64,000 nt of DNA, from contig NZ_SMCS01000006.1 in assembly GCF_004342265.1 (NCBI RefSeq), positions 124,001 through 188,000 of the forward strand, read 5' to 3'. The notes under the pieces are model-generated. The model had not been told where the DNA came from and searched no databases. It worked only from the letters and a program-made list of their open reading frames with translations. This document shows positions 25,271 through 33,700 of this stretch, piece by piece (position 1 is the first letter of the stretch; each line of letters begins with the position of its first letter). Position numbers and translations under genes: made by a program. This DNA is from Luteibacter rhizovicinus. Lineage in GTDB: Bacteria; Pseudomonadota; Gammaproteobacteria; Xanthomonadales; Rhodanobacteraceae.

Positions 25271-26722
25271 TCAGTCCTCGACCTTAGCCGTCATCGCCGG
25301 CGTGCCGACGCCCGTGGTCGGCGCCTGGGCCGCTTCCGGTGCTGGCTCGGCCAACATCCGCGCCTTGCGCCATCCGCCGTAGCGGTAGTACGTCATCGCC
25401 ATCGTGACGGCCAGCAGCGAACTCAGCGGGAAACTCCACCAGATGGCGTCGGCGCCGAAGCGCGGTTCCAGCAAGGCCGCGAACGGATAGCGCACGCCCC
25501 ACATGGACACGGTCAGGATGACCAGCGGTGCCATGACCGCACCGGTCGCGCGGACCACGCCGAAGATCACGAAGGTCACGCCGAAGAAGAGGAACGACCA
25601 GACCACGATCGCATTGAGGTGCTGTGCGATGGCGATGGCGTCTCCGTCACCGGGAAGGAACAGCCCCAGCGCGTACCGGTTGAACAGATAGATCAGCACC
25701 ACCAGCGTGCCGGTCATCAGGAAATTGAAACCGACGCCCACGCGTCCGATCCGCGTCACGCGATCCCACAGTCGCGCGCCGACGTTCTGCGCCACCATCG
25801 ACGACACCGCCGCACCGATAGCCAGCGCGGGCATCTGGATATACGTCCACAACTGCGCCGCCGCGCCATAGGCCGCCGTGGTCTGCGAACCGTGACGGTT
25901 CACCAGCGAGATCATCACGATCGCCGCCGACGAAATGACGATCATCTGCATGCCCATCGGCAGGCCCTTCAGTACCAGCGAACGAAGCACCGCCGGATCG
26001 GGACGAAGCAGTCCCCATTCGTGACGCTGGATGCGCAGGAAATGTTTATGGCGATACAGGTGCGCAATCAGGCCGAACAGCGCCAGCGTCTGGGCGATGA
26101 GTGTCGCCACCGCCGAACCGGCGATACCCATGCGCGGCACCGGACCCCAGCCGAAGATGAAAAGCGGATTCAACGCCACGTCGAGCACGACGGAAACCAG
26201 CATGAATACGAAAGGCGTACGCGAATCGCCCGCGCCGCGCAGCGTCATCATCAGGAAATTGAAGAAGTACATCGCCGGCAGCGCGATGAAAATGATGCGC
26301 AGATAGGCAATGGCATAGGGTTGTGCGTCGATCGGTGTCCCCATCGCGCGCAACAGGCCCGGCGTTCCGATGAAACCGCCCAGCGCGACCAGCAGCGAAA
26401 GCACCACGAAAAACACCGTACCCGTACCGACGACACGCTTGGCTTCGGCCAGATCGCCGGCGCCGGTCGTCTGTCCGACCAGGATCGTCGTGGCCATGCT
26501 GATCCCGAACACGACGCCGAGCAGGAAGAACAGAATGAGGTTTGCGTTCGACGTAGCGGCGAAGGCGGATTCGCCGAGGAAATGCCCGACCCAGATCGCA
26601 TTGACCGAGGCGTTCAGCGATTGCAGGACGTTGCTTGCCAGGATCGGCAAAGCGAATAACAGAAGAGTGCTCGCGATGGGCCCTTGGGTAAGGGTCGCCG
26701 TGCGATGCGCGGGCGGGGCCAT
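25271..26722 (-). CDS. MATE-family multidrug exporter
   Basis: Cation-coupled multidrug exporter, 483 aa with about 12 helices. Seen: LTQGPIASTLLLFALPILASNVLQSLNASVNAIWVGHFLG at the N-terminus and the repeat-related FVIFGVVRATGAVMAPLVILTVSMWGVRYPFA. The ATG at 26722 follows AGGAAAG and starts the family's usual N-terminus; a 28-residue upstream extension would overlap the DUF2239 gene and is rejected. It lies 17 bp after the DUF2239 gene on the same strand, so probably one transcript. Confidence 0.92.
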   Translation of the reverse strand: MAPPAHRTATLTQGPIASTLLLFALPILASNVLQSLNASVNAIWVGHFLGESAFAATSNANLILFFLLGVVFGISMATTILVGQTTGAGDLAEAKRVVGTGTVFFVVLSLLVALGGFIGTPGLLRAMGTPIDAQPYAIAYLRIIFIALPAMYFFNFLMMTLRGAGDSRTPFVFMLVSVVLDVALNPLFIFGWGPVPRMGIAGSAVATLIAQTLALFGLIAHLYRHKHFLRIQRHEWGLLRPDPAVLRSLVLKGLPMGMQMIVISSAAIVMISLVNRHGSQTTAAYGAAAQLWTYIQMPALAIGAAVSSMVAQNVGARLWDRVTRIGRVGVGFNFLMTGTLVVLIYLFNRYALGLFLPGDGDAIAIAQHLNAIVVWSFLFFGVTFVIFGVVRATGAVMAPLVILTVSMWGVRYPFAALLEPRFGADAIWWSFPLSSLLAVTMAMTYYRYGGWRKARMLAEPAPEAAQAPTTGVGTPAMTAKVED

Positions 26723-26739
26723 GGTGTGGGGCTTTCCTT

Positions 26740-27315
26740 TCAGTGCTGTGGACCGCGCGCCGCGGCGGCAAGTTTCCGGATATGGTCGCGCACATCGGCG
26801 GGCCATGGTTCGATGAGGCTATCGAAGCGTGCCTGATCCAGGCGATGGAATGCGCGGGAGGCTTCTTCGTAACCGGGAAGATTACCCGCCAGCACGTACA
26901 TAAAGCGGTCCACCGCTTCACGCGCCTCGCGCAGGCGATCCGCCGGCGCGGCTTCCCGGCTGGCGGCTTCGACAAGTCGGCGCAACGCCACCGATGCGCC
27001 ACCTCGCTGATCGGCCAGCCACGCCCAGTGACGGGGCAGTAACGTGACCTCGCGCGCCACGACGCCCAGTTTCGGACGCCCCGGGCCACGCTTCGCTGCG
27101 GCATCGGGTTCCGGCGTGGCGATCCGCGCAAGAACTTCGGGGGTGTTGCCCCGATAGTCCACATCGACGGGACGACCGGTCGCCTCGTCGTAGACGATCG
27201 GCGTGGACGAGGGATCGGCGTCAAGCAGGATCTTGCAGCGCTCGATCACGCTGGCAAGCGAACCTTCGGCGACCCGGCGCAGACCGTCGAAGGCAATAAA
27301 GGAGGGGTCGGACAT
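26740..27315 (-). CDS. DUF2239-family protein
   Basis: Soluble 191-aa protein of unknown function matching the DUF2239 family as I recall it, with FIAFDGLRRVAEG at the start, then KRGPGRPKLGVVAREVTLLPRHWAWLADQRGGASVALRRLVE. The GRPKLGV-LLPRHW block is the family signature; GRP resembles an AT-hook-like turn, but DNA binding is only a guess. No signal peptide or membrane segment. It is upstream of and close to the MATE gene, so a role in regulation or stress is possible but unsupported. Confidence 0.8.
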   Translation of the reverse strand: MSDPSFIAFDGLRRVAEGSLASVIERCKILLDADPSSTPIVYDEATGRPVDVDYRGNTPEVLARIATPEPDAAAKRGPGRPKLGVVAREVTLLPRHWAWLADQRGGASVALRRLVEAASREAAPADRLREAREAVDRFMYVLAGNLPGYEEASRAFHRLDQARFDSLIEPWPADVRDHIRKLAAAARGPQH

Positions 27316-27425
27316 GGCAGCAAACCGTTGATGAAGGCGGATGCGCGCATATTACCCGGGCTAAATACAGATAACAATACACCCGGATGAAATTGGTTTC
27401 GCGGGACCGTTGTGCAGGAGTGCGG

Positions 27426-30407
27426 TCAGCGCGATGTGCCTGCCGTGGCCAGGTCGGCCAGCCTCTCCAGCGGCACCGGCCGCGAAAACAGATAACCCTG
27501 CATCTGGTCGCATCCGGCGGCGAGCAGCCATGCGCGCTGGCCTTCCGTCTCCACGCCTTCGGCAATGATGCCGAGACGCAGGCTTTGCGCAAGGAAGATG
27601 ATCGAGCGGCAGATCGAGGCATCGACATGATCGTGCAGCAGCGCGGACGTGAAGTGCCGGTCGATCTTGATCTTGTCCAGCGGCAGGCGGCTCAGATAGG
27701 TCAGGTTGGAATAGCCCGTACCGAAATCGTCCAGCGCGATCGACACGCCCATGGCCTTCAGTTCGCGCAGCGTGCGGATCGCGCGATCGGGATCGGTCAT
27801 GAATGCGCTCTCGGTCAGCTCAAGCTCCAGGCAATCCGCGCTCGCGCCGGTTTCGGTCAGCACCTGCGCCACCAGCGCGACCAGATCGGTATGAACCAGT
27901 TGTTGTGCGGAGATGTTCACGGCGACGCGGCACGCATACCCGACGATGTCGGCGATGGCCCGCTGCTGGCGACACGCCTCGCGCAGCACCCATTTGCCGA
28001 TGTGCACGATGGCGCCGGTTTCCTCCAGCAACGGAACCAGCTGATCGGCGCGGGACAGCTCGCCAGGACCGGACGGCCAGCGCAGCAACGCTTCGACGCC
28101 GATGATCCGGCCATCGGCACCGGCATGCTGCGTCTGGTAATGCAACGAAAGCTCATGGTCCAGCGATACGCCGGACAATCGCGACAACACGGCGAGGCGA
28201 GCCATGGCGATGTCGTGCATCTCCGACGAATACCGCCTCCATGTATGCCGGCCCTTGCGTTTGGCGTCGTACATCGCGGTATCGGCGTTGCGGATCAGCG
28301 TGTCGGCATCGTTGCCGTCGCGCAATGCGAACGCGACACCGATGCTGCATTTGAGGCGTTGCTCGGTCCCCGCGACGATAAGCGGAGCTTCGATGGCGCA
28401 CTGGATCACCGGCAGCATGTCGAGCGCCCGGCCGGCCGAACCTTCGAAAGGAATGGCGGCGACGAACTCGTCGCCGCCGAAACGGCCCACATAACCGCGG
28501 TCGTCGATGGCGTCGCTCAGTCTCAGCGTGACGTCGCGCAGCACGTCGTCGCCCAGTATGTGACCGAGGGCGTCGTTGATGAATTTGAAATGATCCAGGT
28601 CGATAAAGAGCAGCATCAGACCGGTTTGCCGTGCCGCCGCTTCCACGATCATCTCGTCCAGACGGATCTGCAGGGCGCGGCGATTCGGCAATCCGGTGAG
28701 CTCGTCGTGCGTGGCCTGATGGGCCAGCCGTTCCTCGTAGCGTCGCTGGTCGGTCAGATCGCGCACGATGATCTGGGTGCCCCGGCCCTGCGCATCGCGA
28801 TATTCCGATAACGCCATCTCCGCCTCGAACGGCGCGCCGATCTCGGGATTCAGCCAGGCACTGATGCGCGTACCGTCCACCTCATAGGTATCGGTGGCGG
28901 CCAGCGCGTCGCTGTCCATGAAGTCGGCGGCCGACCGGCCCACGAGCATGGCTCCCTCATGGCCCAGACGGTCTTCGGCGAGACGGTTGGCAAAGGCGAT
29001 TTCACCGTTGCGCACGATAAGCAGCGGCAATGGCATCTGCTCCACCAGAAGGCGGAAACGCGCCTCGCTGGCGGCCAGTTCGCGATCGGCAACCACTTTC
29101 GTCGCCTGCAACCGGCTGTGCGCATCGTGCAACGCCGTCACGTCGATAACGGTGCCCGCGATGATGGCCGCACCGCTTTCGTCGCTCGTTCGCTCGCCGC
29201 GCAGACGTACGTAAGCCTGCGTACCGTCCGGCCGGCACAACCGATGCTCCAGCTCGAAGGGGCCTTGCGCGTGATCGAACAGCGCCAGCCAGTCGAGCAG
29301 CGGTTGCCGGTCCTCCGGAGGGACCAGCGTGAAGTAAGTCGCCAGTTCGCCGGCCAGGAGATGCTTTGCAACGCCGGTGATGTCGTGTACTTCCCCGGAC
29401 CAGGTAATGACACCGGTCGCGAGGTTCATTTCCCACAGGCCGATATGGCCTATGCGCTGCACGTGTCCAAGATGACGGGCGCTTCGCTCCAGCGCCTGGG
29501 TCAGCTGGCCCTGACCGCGATAGGCGCGGCTCAGCCAGACGGTGAAACCGATAAGCAGCAGGATCAGTGTCAATGCCGCGAGGACGGAGGGCAGCGCCTG
29601 GCGATACCACGCCCCGGCGATAGCCATGCGATCGACGCCGACCAGCACGACATAAGGATGGGTTCGCGATGCGGCATACGCATACAGCCGGCCGTCGGCA
29701 CCCAATGTGTCCCATGTACCGGTCGCGCCGGGTATCGACATGGAACGATCCCACGCGTCGCGATCGTCGTCGCGATTGGCGACCAGCCGCCGGCCTTCGC
29801 GCGACAGCACCGTAATCGCCGCGTGCGGACCCAGCCCGGTGTGCGCAAGACTTTCGCGGACCCTGCTGGCATCGATCTCGGTGCCGAAAGACGATGGCAT
29901 GGGGATATTCGAATCCACGATCACACGGATCGCGCTGGTCCCGTCTTCGCCGGCGGCGACCGCCACGCGCACGGGTACGCCGAGCATGTTTCCGCGCGGC
30001 ACGCGCAACGCGGGTCGCCAGTCGGTGGACGAACCGCCCGCCCGAGCGATAACCGTTCCTTCATCGTCCAGCGCCACGAAACCCGACAGCTCCGGGTGAC
30101 GGGCCCAGACCTCGGCCAGCCGGGTGTGAAGCGGGTCCGCGGCCGGGCCGTCGATGGCGTTGCGCAGCGCGATAAGCGGACCGAGGGTGGCATCGATCTG
30201 GATGTCGACGACCCGCACGACGCCCCCCACGACACCCTCCGCCTGCCGGCGGGCCGAGGCGAGCATCGAACGATAGCTGTCGATCTGGACCGCAGCGACA
30301 AGCACGACCAGGCCGACCGAGATGATCGAAGCGACCGTCCACGTGGCATGCCGGAAACGACGCATGCGCGCGGCCGATGCCAGTCCGTCCTCCGCCCCTA
30401 CCGCCAC
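27426..30407 (-). CDS. Membrane GGDEF-EAL cyclic-di-GMP protein with PAS domains
   Basis: Likely bifunctional or switchable c-di-GMP enzyme, 993 aa. Order: short cytoplasmic start, TM (ATWTVASIISVGLVVLVAAVQ), a periplasmic Cache-like sensor of about 250 residues, second TM (SVLAALTLILLLIGFTVWLS), two PAS-like regions, GGDEF (RFGGDEF intact), then EAL (GVEALLRW, DDFGTGYSN, KIDRHF and AEGVET intact). Both active sites look complete. I chose a GTG at 30407 with GGGGGAG seven bases upstream; the longer frame from 30569 runs over the promoter and a terminator-like hairpin. It is divergent from the PagL-like gene. Confidence 0.9.
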   Translation of the reverse strand: MAVGAEDGLASAARMRRFRHATWTVASIISVGLVVLVAAVQIDSYRSMLASARRQAEGVVGGVVRVVDIQIDATLGPLIALRNAIDGPAADPLHTRLAEVWARHPELSGFVALDDEGTVIARAGGSSTDWRPALRVPRGNMLGVPVRVAVAAGEDGTSAIRVIVDSNIPMPSSFGTEIDASRVRESLAHTGLGPHAAITVLSREGRRLVANRDDDRDAWDRSMSIPGATGTWDTLGADGRLYAYAASRTHPYVVLVGVDRMAIAGAWYRQALPSVLAALTLILLLIGFTVWLSRAYRGQGQLTQALERSARHLGHVQRIGHIGLWEMNLATGVITWSGEVHDITGVAKHLLAGELATYFTLVPPEDRQPLLDWLALFDHAQGPFELEHRLCRPDGTQAYVRLRGERTSDESGAAIIAGTVIDVTALHDAHSRLQATKVVADRELAASEARFRLLVEQMPLPLLIVRNGEIAFANRLAEDRLGHEGAMLVGRSAADFMDSDALAATDTYEVDGTRISAWLNPEIGAPFEAEMALSEYRDAQGRGTQIIVRDLTDQRRYEERLAHQATHDELTGLPNRRALQIRLDEMIVEAAARQTGLMLLFIDLDHFKFINDALGHILGDDVLRDVTLRLSDAIDDRGYVGRFGGDEFVAAIPFEGSAGRALDMLPVIQCAIEAPLIVAGTEQRLKCSIGVAFALRDGNDADTLIRNADTAMYDAKRKGRHTWRRYSSEMHDIAMARLAVLSRLSGVSLDHELSLHYQTQHAGADGRIIGVEALLRWPSGPGELSRADQLVPLLEETGAIVHIGKWVLREACRQQRAIADIVGYACRVAVNISAQQLVHTDLVALVAQVLTETGASADCLELELTESAFMTDPDRAIRTLRELKAMGVSIALDDFGTGYSNLTYLSRLPLDKIKIDRHFTSALLHDHVDASICRSIIFLAQSLRLGIIAEGVETEGQRAWLLAAGCDQMQGYLFSRPVPLERLADLATAGTSR

Positions 30408-30570
30408 GTTTTTCTCCCCCCGCACGTCCCGGAGGACGCCATTTGCTTCGCCGGCCGCAAGGTCGCCGTCTAACCGTATCGGCCACGGAAGGTCCCCCTT
30501 GAGGCCGATGTCCTCCCCCTTCGGGAATCCTCGCGGACGGGAATATGTCCCGGCGCGCCTTTTCGGCAAG

Positions 30571-30618
30571 AAAAAAAGGCCGGTCGATGAAAAGATTTTA
30601 CGGTCGAGGCCCTTTTTT
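30571..30618. terminator. Terminator-like hairpin in a divergent promoter region
   Basis: A7-GGCC (30571-30581) faces GGCC-C-T6 (30608-30618) over a 26-nt loop. This is a two-way intrinsic-terminator shape, but it sits between divergent genes, so it may end a small RNA or attenuate a leader. Confidence 0.45.
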
Positions 30619-30687
30619 CACGCGCATCGAACACCATTTACCGAACCATTCAGTTCATAAACGTCCCAAGTGAAGGAAATACGCTCC

Positions 30688-31218
30688 ATGCACGTGTCCC
30701 GTATCGCCTGCGGCCTGGCTGCCGCGCTAGCCGTTACCGCCTTCTCCCTGCCCGCCGCGGCACAGACCCGCATCGAGGTACAGGGCGGGCGCAGTTACAT
30801 GGATGACCACGGAACCAACGCGTTTTTCATCGAATCCGTCTTCAATCCCTACCCGCTGGGCAACACCCGCTTCACCTGGGCGCCCGACGTCTCGCTGGGC
30901 TACATCGAGGGTCGCAAGATCGGCCGGTTCGTCGGTTCGCATCCCGGCGTCACCGACGATGTGCTGCTCGCCGCGGCGGGTGCCCGATTCCACTATGGCA
31001 GCGCGGGCGACTGGTATCAGCCGTTCTTCTTCAGCTTCCAGGTGGCGGGCCAGACCGGCCGTACCCAGGCCCTCAGCACCGCTTACGAATTCGTAAGCAC
31101 GCTCGGCTGGCAATACCGGAACTTCAGCTTCCAGGTGCGGCACATCTCGAACGGCGGTTTCACGAAACCGAACCGCGGCGAGACGATGGCACTCGTGGGC
31201 GTCGGTTTCGATCTGTAA
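30688..31218 (+). CDS. PagL-like lipid A 3-O-deacylase
   Basis: Outer-membrane beta-barrel enzyme that removes an acyl chain from lipid A, 176 aa. Seen: signal peptide with GLAAALAVTAFSLPAAAQ, several amphipathic strands (FHYGSAGDWYQPFFFSFQVAGQ) and the C-terminal FQVRHISNGGFTKPNRGET, which matches the His-Ser catalytic block of PagL (RH-SN-G, Asn, Glu). It ends in GFDL, an outer-membrane-type terminus. The ATG at 30688 was preferred to the GTG at 30670 because it follows AAGGAAA and starts the signal peptide. A strong terminator follows. Confidence 0.8.
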   Translation: MHVSRIACGLAAALAVTAFSLPAAAQTRIEVQGGRSYMDDHGTNAFFIESVFNPYPLGNTRFTWAPDVSLGYIEGRKIGRFVGSHPGVTDDVLLAAAGARFHYGSAGDWYQPFFFSFQVAGQTGRTQALSTAYEFVSTLGWQYRNFSFQVRHISNGGFTKPNRGETMALVGVGFDL

Positions 31219-31229
31219 GTCACACGCAA

Positions 31230-31256
31230 ACCTCCTGCCGCGATAAGGCAGGAGGT
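31230..31256 (+). terminator. Terminator after PagL-like gene
   Basis: A 10-bp perfect stem (ACCTCCTGCC/GGCAGGAGGT) with a 7-nt loop, followed by GCGTCTTATTATCT, 11 bp after the stop codon. Confidence 0.8.
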
Positions 31257-31269
31257 GCGTCTTATTATC

Positions 31270-31408
31270 TGTAGGAGCGCTCTTGAGCGCGATAGCCGAC
31301 GGAGCGTAGAAACGGACGCTCACATTCGCCAGCCCCGATCCGCGGGCTGGCGTTGCAACGCATGGCGTCTACGCCTCGTCGGCTATCGCGCTCAAGCGCG
31401 CTCCTACA
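31270..31408. repeat. BIME-like composite repeat, type B
   Basis: Outer arms TGTAGGAGCGCTCTTGAGCG... (31270-31301) and its near-perfect reverse complement (31377-31408) flank a central hairpin (CCAGCCCCGATCCGCGGGCTGG). Same arm-centre-arm plan as at 38222 and 47248. Confidence 0.75.
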
Positions 31409-31417
31409 AGGGAATCG

Positions 31418-31720
31418 CTATCGGGTCGGCATCCCACCGGTCGCCGGGCTCATCACCCGATACATCTCGACGACCTCATCGATCAACCCGCGCAAAACAT
31501 ACGCGGCCTGCGCCACCGATCCCTGCTCGGCATCGATCATCGGTACGTCGATAAGCAGATCGGTCACGCCACGCATACCCGACAAACGCTCGGTGATCGC
31601 TTCGTCGATATCGCCCAGCTTCAGGGCGCGACTGCCTTTGCAAAGCGGGCAGGGAATGGACAGGTCGTGGCCGGACTTCAGGACGTACGACTCAGACGAT
31701 TGGTCTTGCTTGCTGCTCAT
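31418..31720 (-). CDS. Small protein with a CPLCKG Cys pair
   Basis: Unrecognised soluble protein, 100 aa. Residues about 20-35 contain IPCPLCKGSRALKLGDIDEAI, a single CxxC knuckle that could bind zinc as half of a two-chain site or act as a thiol pair. The rest is predicted helical with LRGLIDEVVEMYRVMSP near the C-terminus. The ATG at 31720 is preceded by GAGAGGAT; an upstream start at 31786 would run through a hairpin. The coding strand matches emrB upstream of it, but a structured 350-bp region lies between, so it is probably separately expressed. Confidence 0.6.
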   Translation of the reverse strand: MSSKQDQSSESYVLKSGHDLSIPCPLCKGSRALKLGDIDEAITERLSGMRGVTDLLIDVPMIDAEQGSVAQAAYVLRGLIDEVVEMYRVMSPATGGMPTR

Positions 31721-32070
31721 GGCGGCATCCTCTCCGTGGATGTCCGCCACCCGCAGGATGCGGGTGGCGGGCGTGCCAGGGCGCAAACACCGGTGCCATA
31801 GGATTCCGGCAGGACTGAAGTCCTCCCGGCACGCCCGCCATAAGAGACAGGCATAACGTAGCCCAACGCATGAAGACGTCGTTTGAGACGGCGTCTTCAG
31901 CGCCTATGGCAAAGCACGGGTTTGCGCACCCGATCGCCGATGTGCGGCGACCGAAGAAGCATCGCGGCCGTGCGTGCACACGTCAATCCATAACGCTAAA
32001 AGAGACCGAATTTTCAGAATAGTCTGAGTAGAAACGACAACCATCAAGATCGCACGCCCTTGTAGGGGCG
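31721..32070. repeat. Structured intergenic region with nested inverted repeats
   Basis: No gene is supported. Palindromes include CCACCCGCA/TGCGGGTGG (31747-31767), GGCGGGCGTGCC with GGCACGCCCGCC (31766-31777 and 31828-31839), AGGACT/AGTCCT (31811-31824), TGCCATAGG with CCTATGGCA (31794-31802 and 31903-31911) and GAAGACG/CGTCTTC (31872-31898). A small stem ACGCCC/GGGCGT lies just after the emrB stop. Confidence 0.6.
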
Positions 32071-33597
32071 TCAGTGCCCCGACGCGGCCGGTCCCGCCTT
32101 CGCGGCGAACGGCGGCTTGGCCAGCCAGACCACGAAGATTAGACCGACGAAGATCCAGCCCAGCACATGGAAGACCTCGTTGAACGAGATCTGGAATCCC
32201 TGCTGGGTGATCATTTGGTTGATCGACGCGGCCGCGAGCTGGTTGTCGCCGTGGCCTATCTGCGCGATGGCCGTCTGCGTCCCCGGATCGAACGCCGTGA
32301 TGTGCTCGGTCAGTTGCGCATGGTGCACGACCGCGCGGCGCTCCCACAGATACGTCGTCAGCGAGGCGGCGAAACTGCCGCCAAGCGTACGCAGGAACGT
32401 CGCCAGACCCGAACCCGCGGCGATTTCATTCGGTTTCAGATCCGACAGCAGGATGCTGAGCACCGGCATGAAGAACAACGCGACGCCAAGACCCTGGATC
32501 AGCTGCACCATCGCGACATGGTAGAAATCGATGTCGAGATAGAACTCCGAGCGCATGAAACACGTCGCTCCCATGATGATGAAAGCACCCGACGCCAGGA
32601 CGCGCAGATCGAACTTATGCGCGTAGCGACCGACGAAGGGCGTCAGTATCACGGGCAGGATACCTAGCGGCGCGGCGGCGAAACCCGCCCATGTCGATGT
32701 GTATCCCACGTTGCGTTGCAACCACTGCGGTACCAGCAGGCCGATCGCGAAGAACGCCGCGTACGCGAGCACCAGCGCCAGCGTGCCCATCGCGAAATTG
32801 CGATGACGGAACAGGCGCAGGTTCACGATCGGGTCCTTGTCGGTCAGTTCCCAGATCAGGAACACCAGCAGGCCGACGGCGGCGATGATGGCCGTGATCA
32901 CGATGAACTGCGACGAGAACCAGTCTTCGTCGTTGCCCTTGTCGAGCACGATCTGCAACGCGCCAACGCCGATGACCAGCGTGATGAGGCCGACGTAATC
33001 GACCTTCGGCCGCTCCGTGACTTCCGGGCGTCCCTTCATCTGGTTCGCGACGACCATGCTGGCGAAGATGCCGATGGGCACGTTGATGAAGAAGATCCAC
33101 GGCCACGAATAGTTATCGGTGATCAGACCGCCGAGAATCGGGCCCGCGATGGGCGCGACGACGGTGACCATCGCCAGCAGGGCAAGCGCCATGCCTCGTT
33201 TGGCCGGTGGATAAATCGAGATCAGCAGACTCTGCGTGATCGGATACATGGGGCCGGCGACGGCACCCTGGATCGCGCGGAACAGGATCAGCATGCCCAT
33301 ACTCTGCGCCATGCCGCACAGGAACGAGGCAAGCGAGAACAGCAGGGTCGCCCAGACGAAGAGTTTCACTTCGCCGAAGCGGCGCGTAAGAAAGCCGGTG
33401 AGCGGCAGCGCGATGGCGTTGCTCACGGCGAACGAGGTGATGACCCACGTGCTCTGGTTCGAGCTGACACCCAGGTTGCCCGCGATGGTGGGCAACGAGA
33501 CGTTGGCGATCGTGGTGTCCAGCACCTGCATGAACGTCGCCAGCGAAAGGCCGATCGTAGACAACGCAAGGTTGGGTGGACGGAACGTGGTACTCAT
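32071..33597 (-). CDS. emrB: EmrB-like DHA2 multidrug exporter
   Basis: Inner-membrane proton-driven drug exporter of the MFS DHA2 family, 508 aa with 14 expected helices. Seen: LATFMQVLDTTIANVSLPTIAGNLGVS in TM1 (motif D1 region), LTGFLTRRFGEVKLFVW (motif A) and GPILGGLITDNYSWPWIFFINVPIGI (motif C and the following loop), all typical of EmrB. It is the last gene of marR-tolC-emrA-emrB; a 103-bp gap separates it from emrA. With EmrA and the TolC-like protein it forms a tripartite pump across both membranes. Confidence 0.94.
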   Translation of the reverse strand: MSTTFRPPNLALSTIGLSLATFMQVLDTTIANVSLPTIAGNLGVSSNQSTWVITSFAVSNAIALPLTGFLTRRFGEVKLFVWATLLFSLASFLCGMAQSMGMLILFRAIQGAVAGPMYPITQSLLISIYPPAKRGMALALLAMVTVVAPIAGPILGGLITDNYSWPWIFFINVPIGIFASMVVANQMKGRPEVTERPKVDYVGLITLVIGVGALQIVLDKGNDEDWFSSQFIVITAIIAAVGLLVFLIWELTDKDPIVNLRLFRHRNFAMGTLALVLAYAAFFAIGLLVPQWLQRNVGYTSTWAGFAAAPLGILPVILTPFVGRYAHKFDLRVLASGAFIIMGATCFMRSEFYLDIDFYHVAMVQLIQGLGVALFFMPVLSILLSDLKPNEIAAGSGLATFLRTLGGSFAASLTTYLWERRAVVHHAQLTEHITAFDPGTQTAIAQIGHGDNQLAAASINQMITQQGFQISFNEVFHVLGWIFVGLIFVVWLAKPPFAAKAGPAASGH

Positions 33598-33700
33598 CGG
33601 GTAGGCCTGATCCGGAAGGGGTTACCGGGATGACCGGCGGGGCGGCGCTTCATGCGCCACGCCGCCCGTCGCTCCCACGGCTGGGAGTTCTTCCGCTTGC

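Noticed and set aside
25166-26659. 497-codon open frame on the + strand
   Set aside because: Antisense to the MATE gene; composition is His/Arg/Gln-rich and overlaps the end of the RND gene.
31270-31408. CRISPR-like repeat
   Set aside because: Only two inverted arms around a central hairpin, not direct repeats with unique spacers; fits a BIME-like element.
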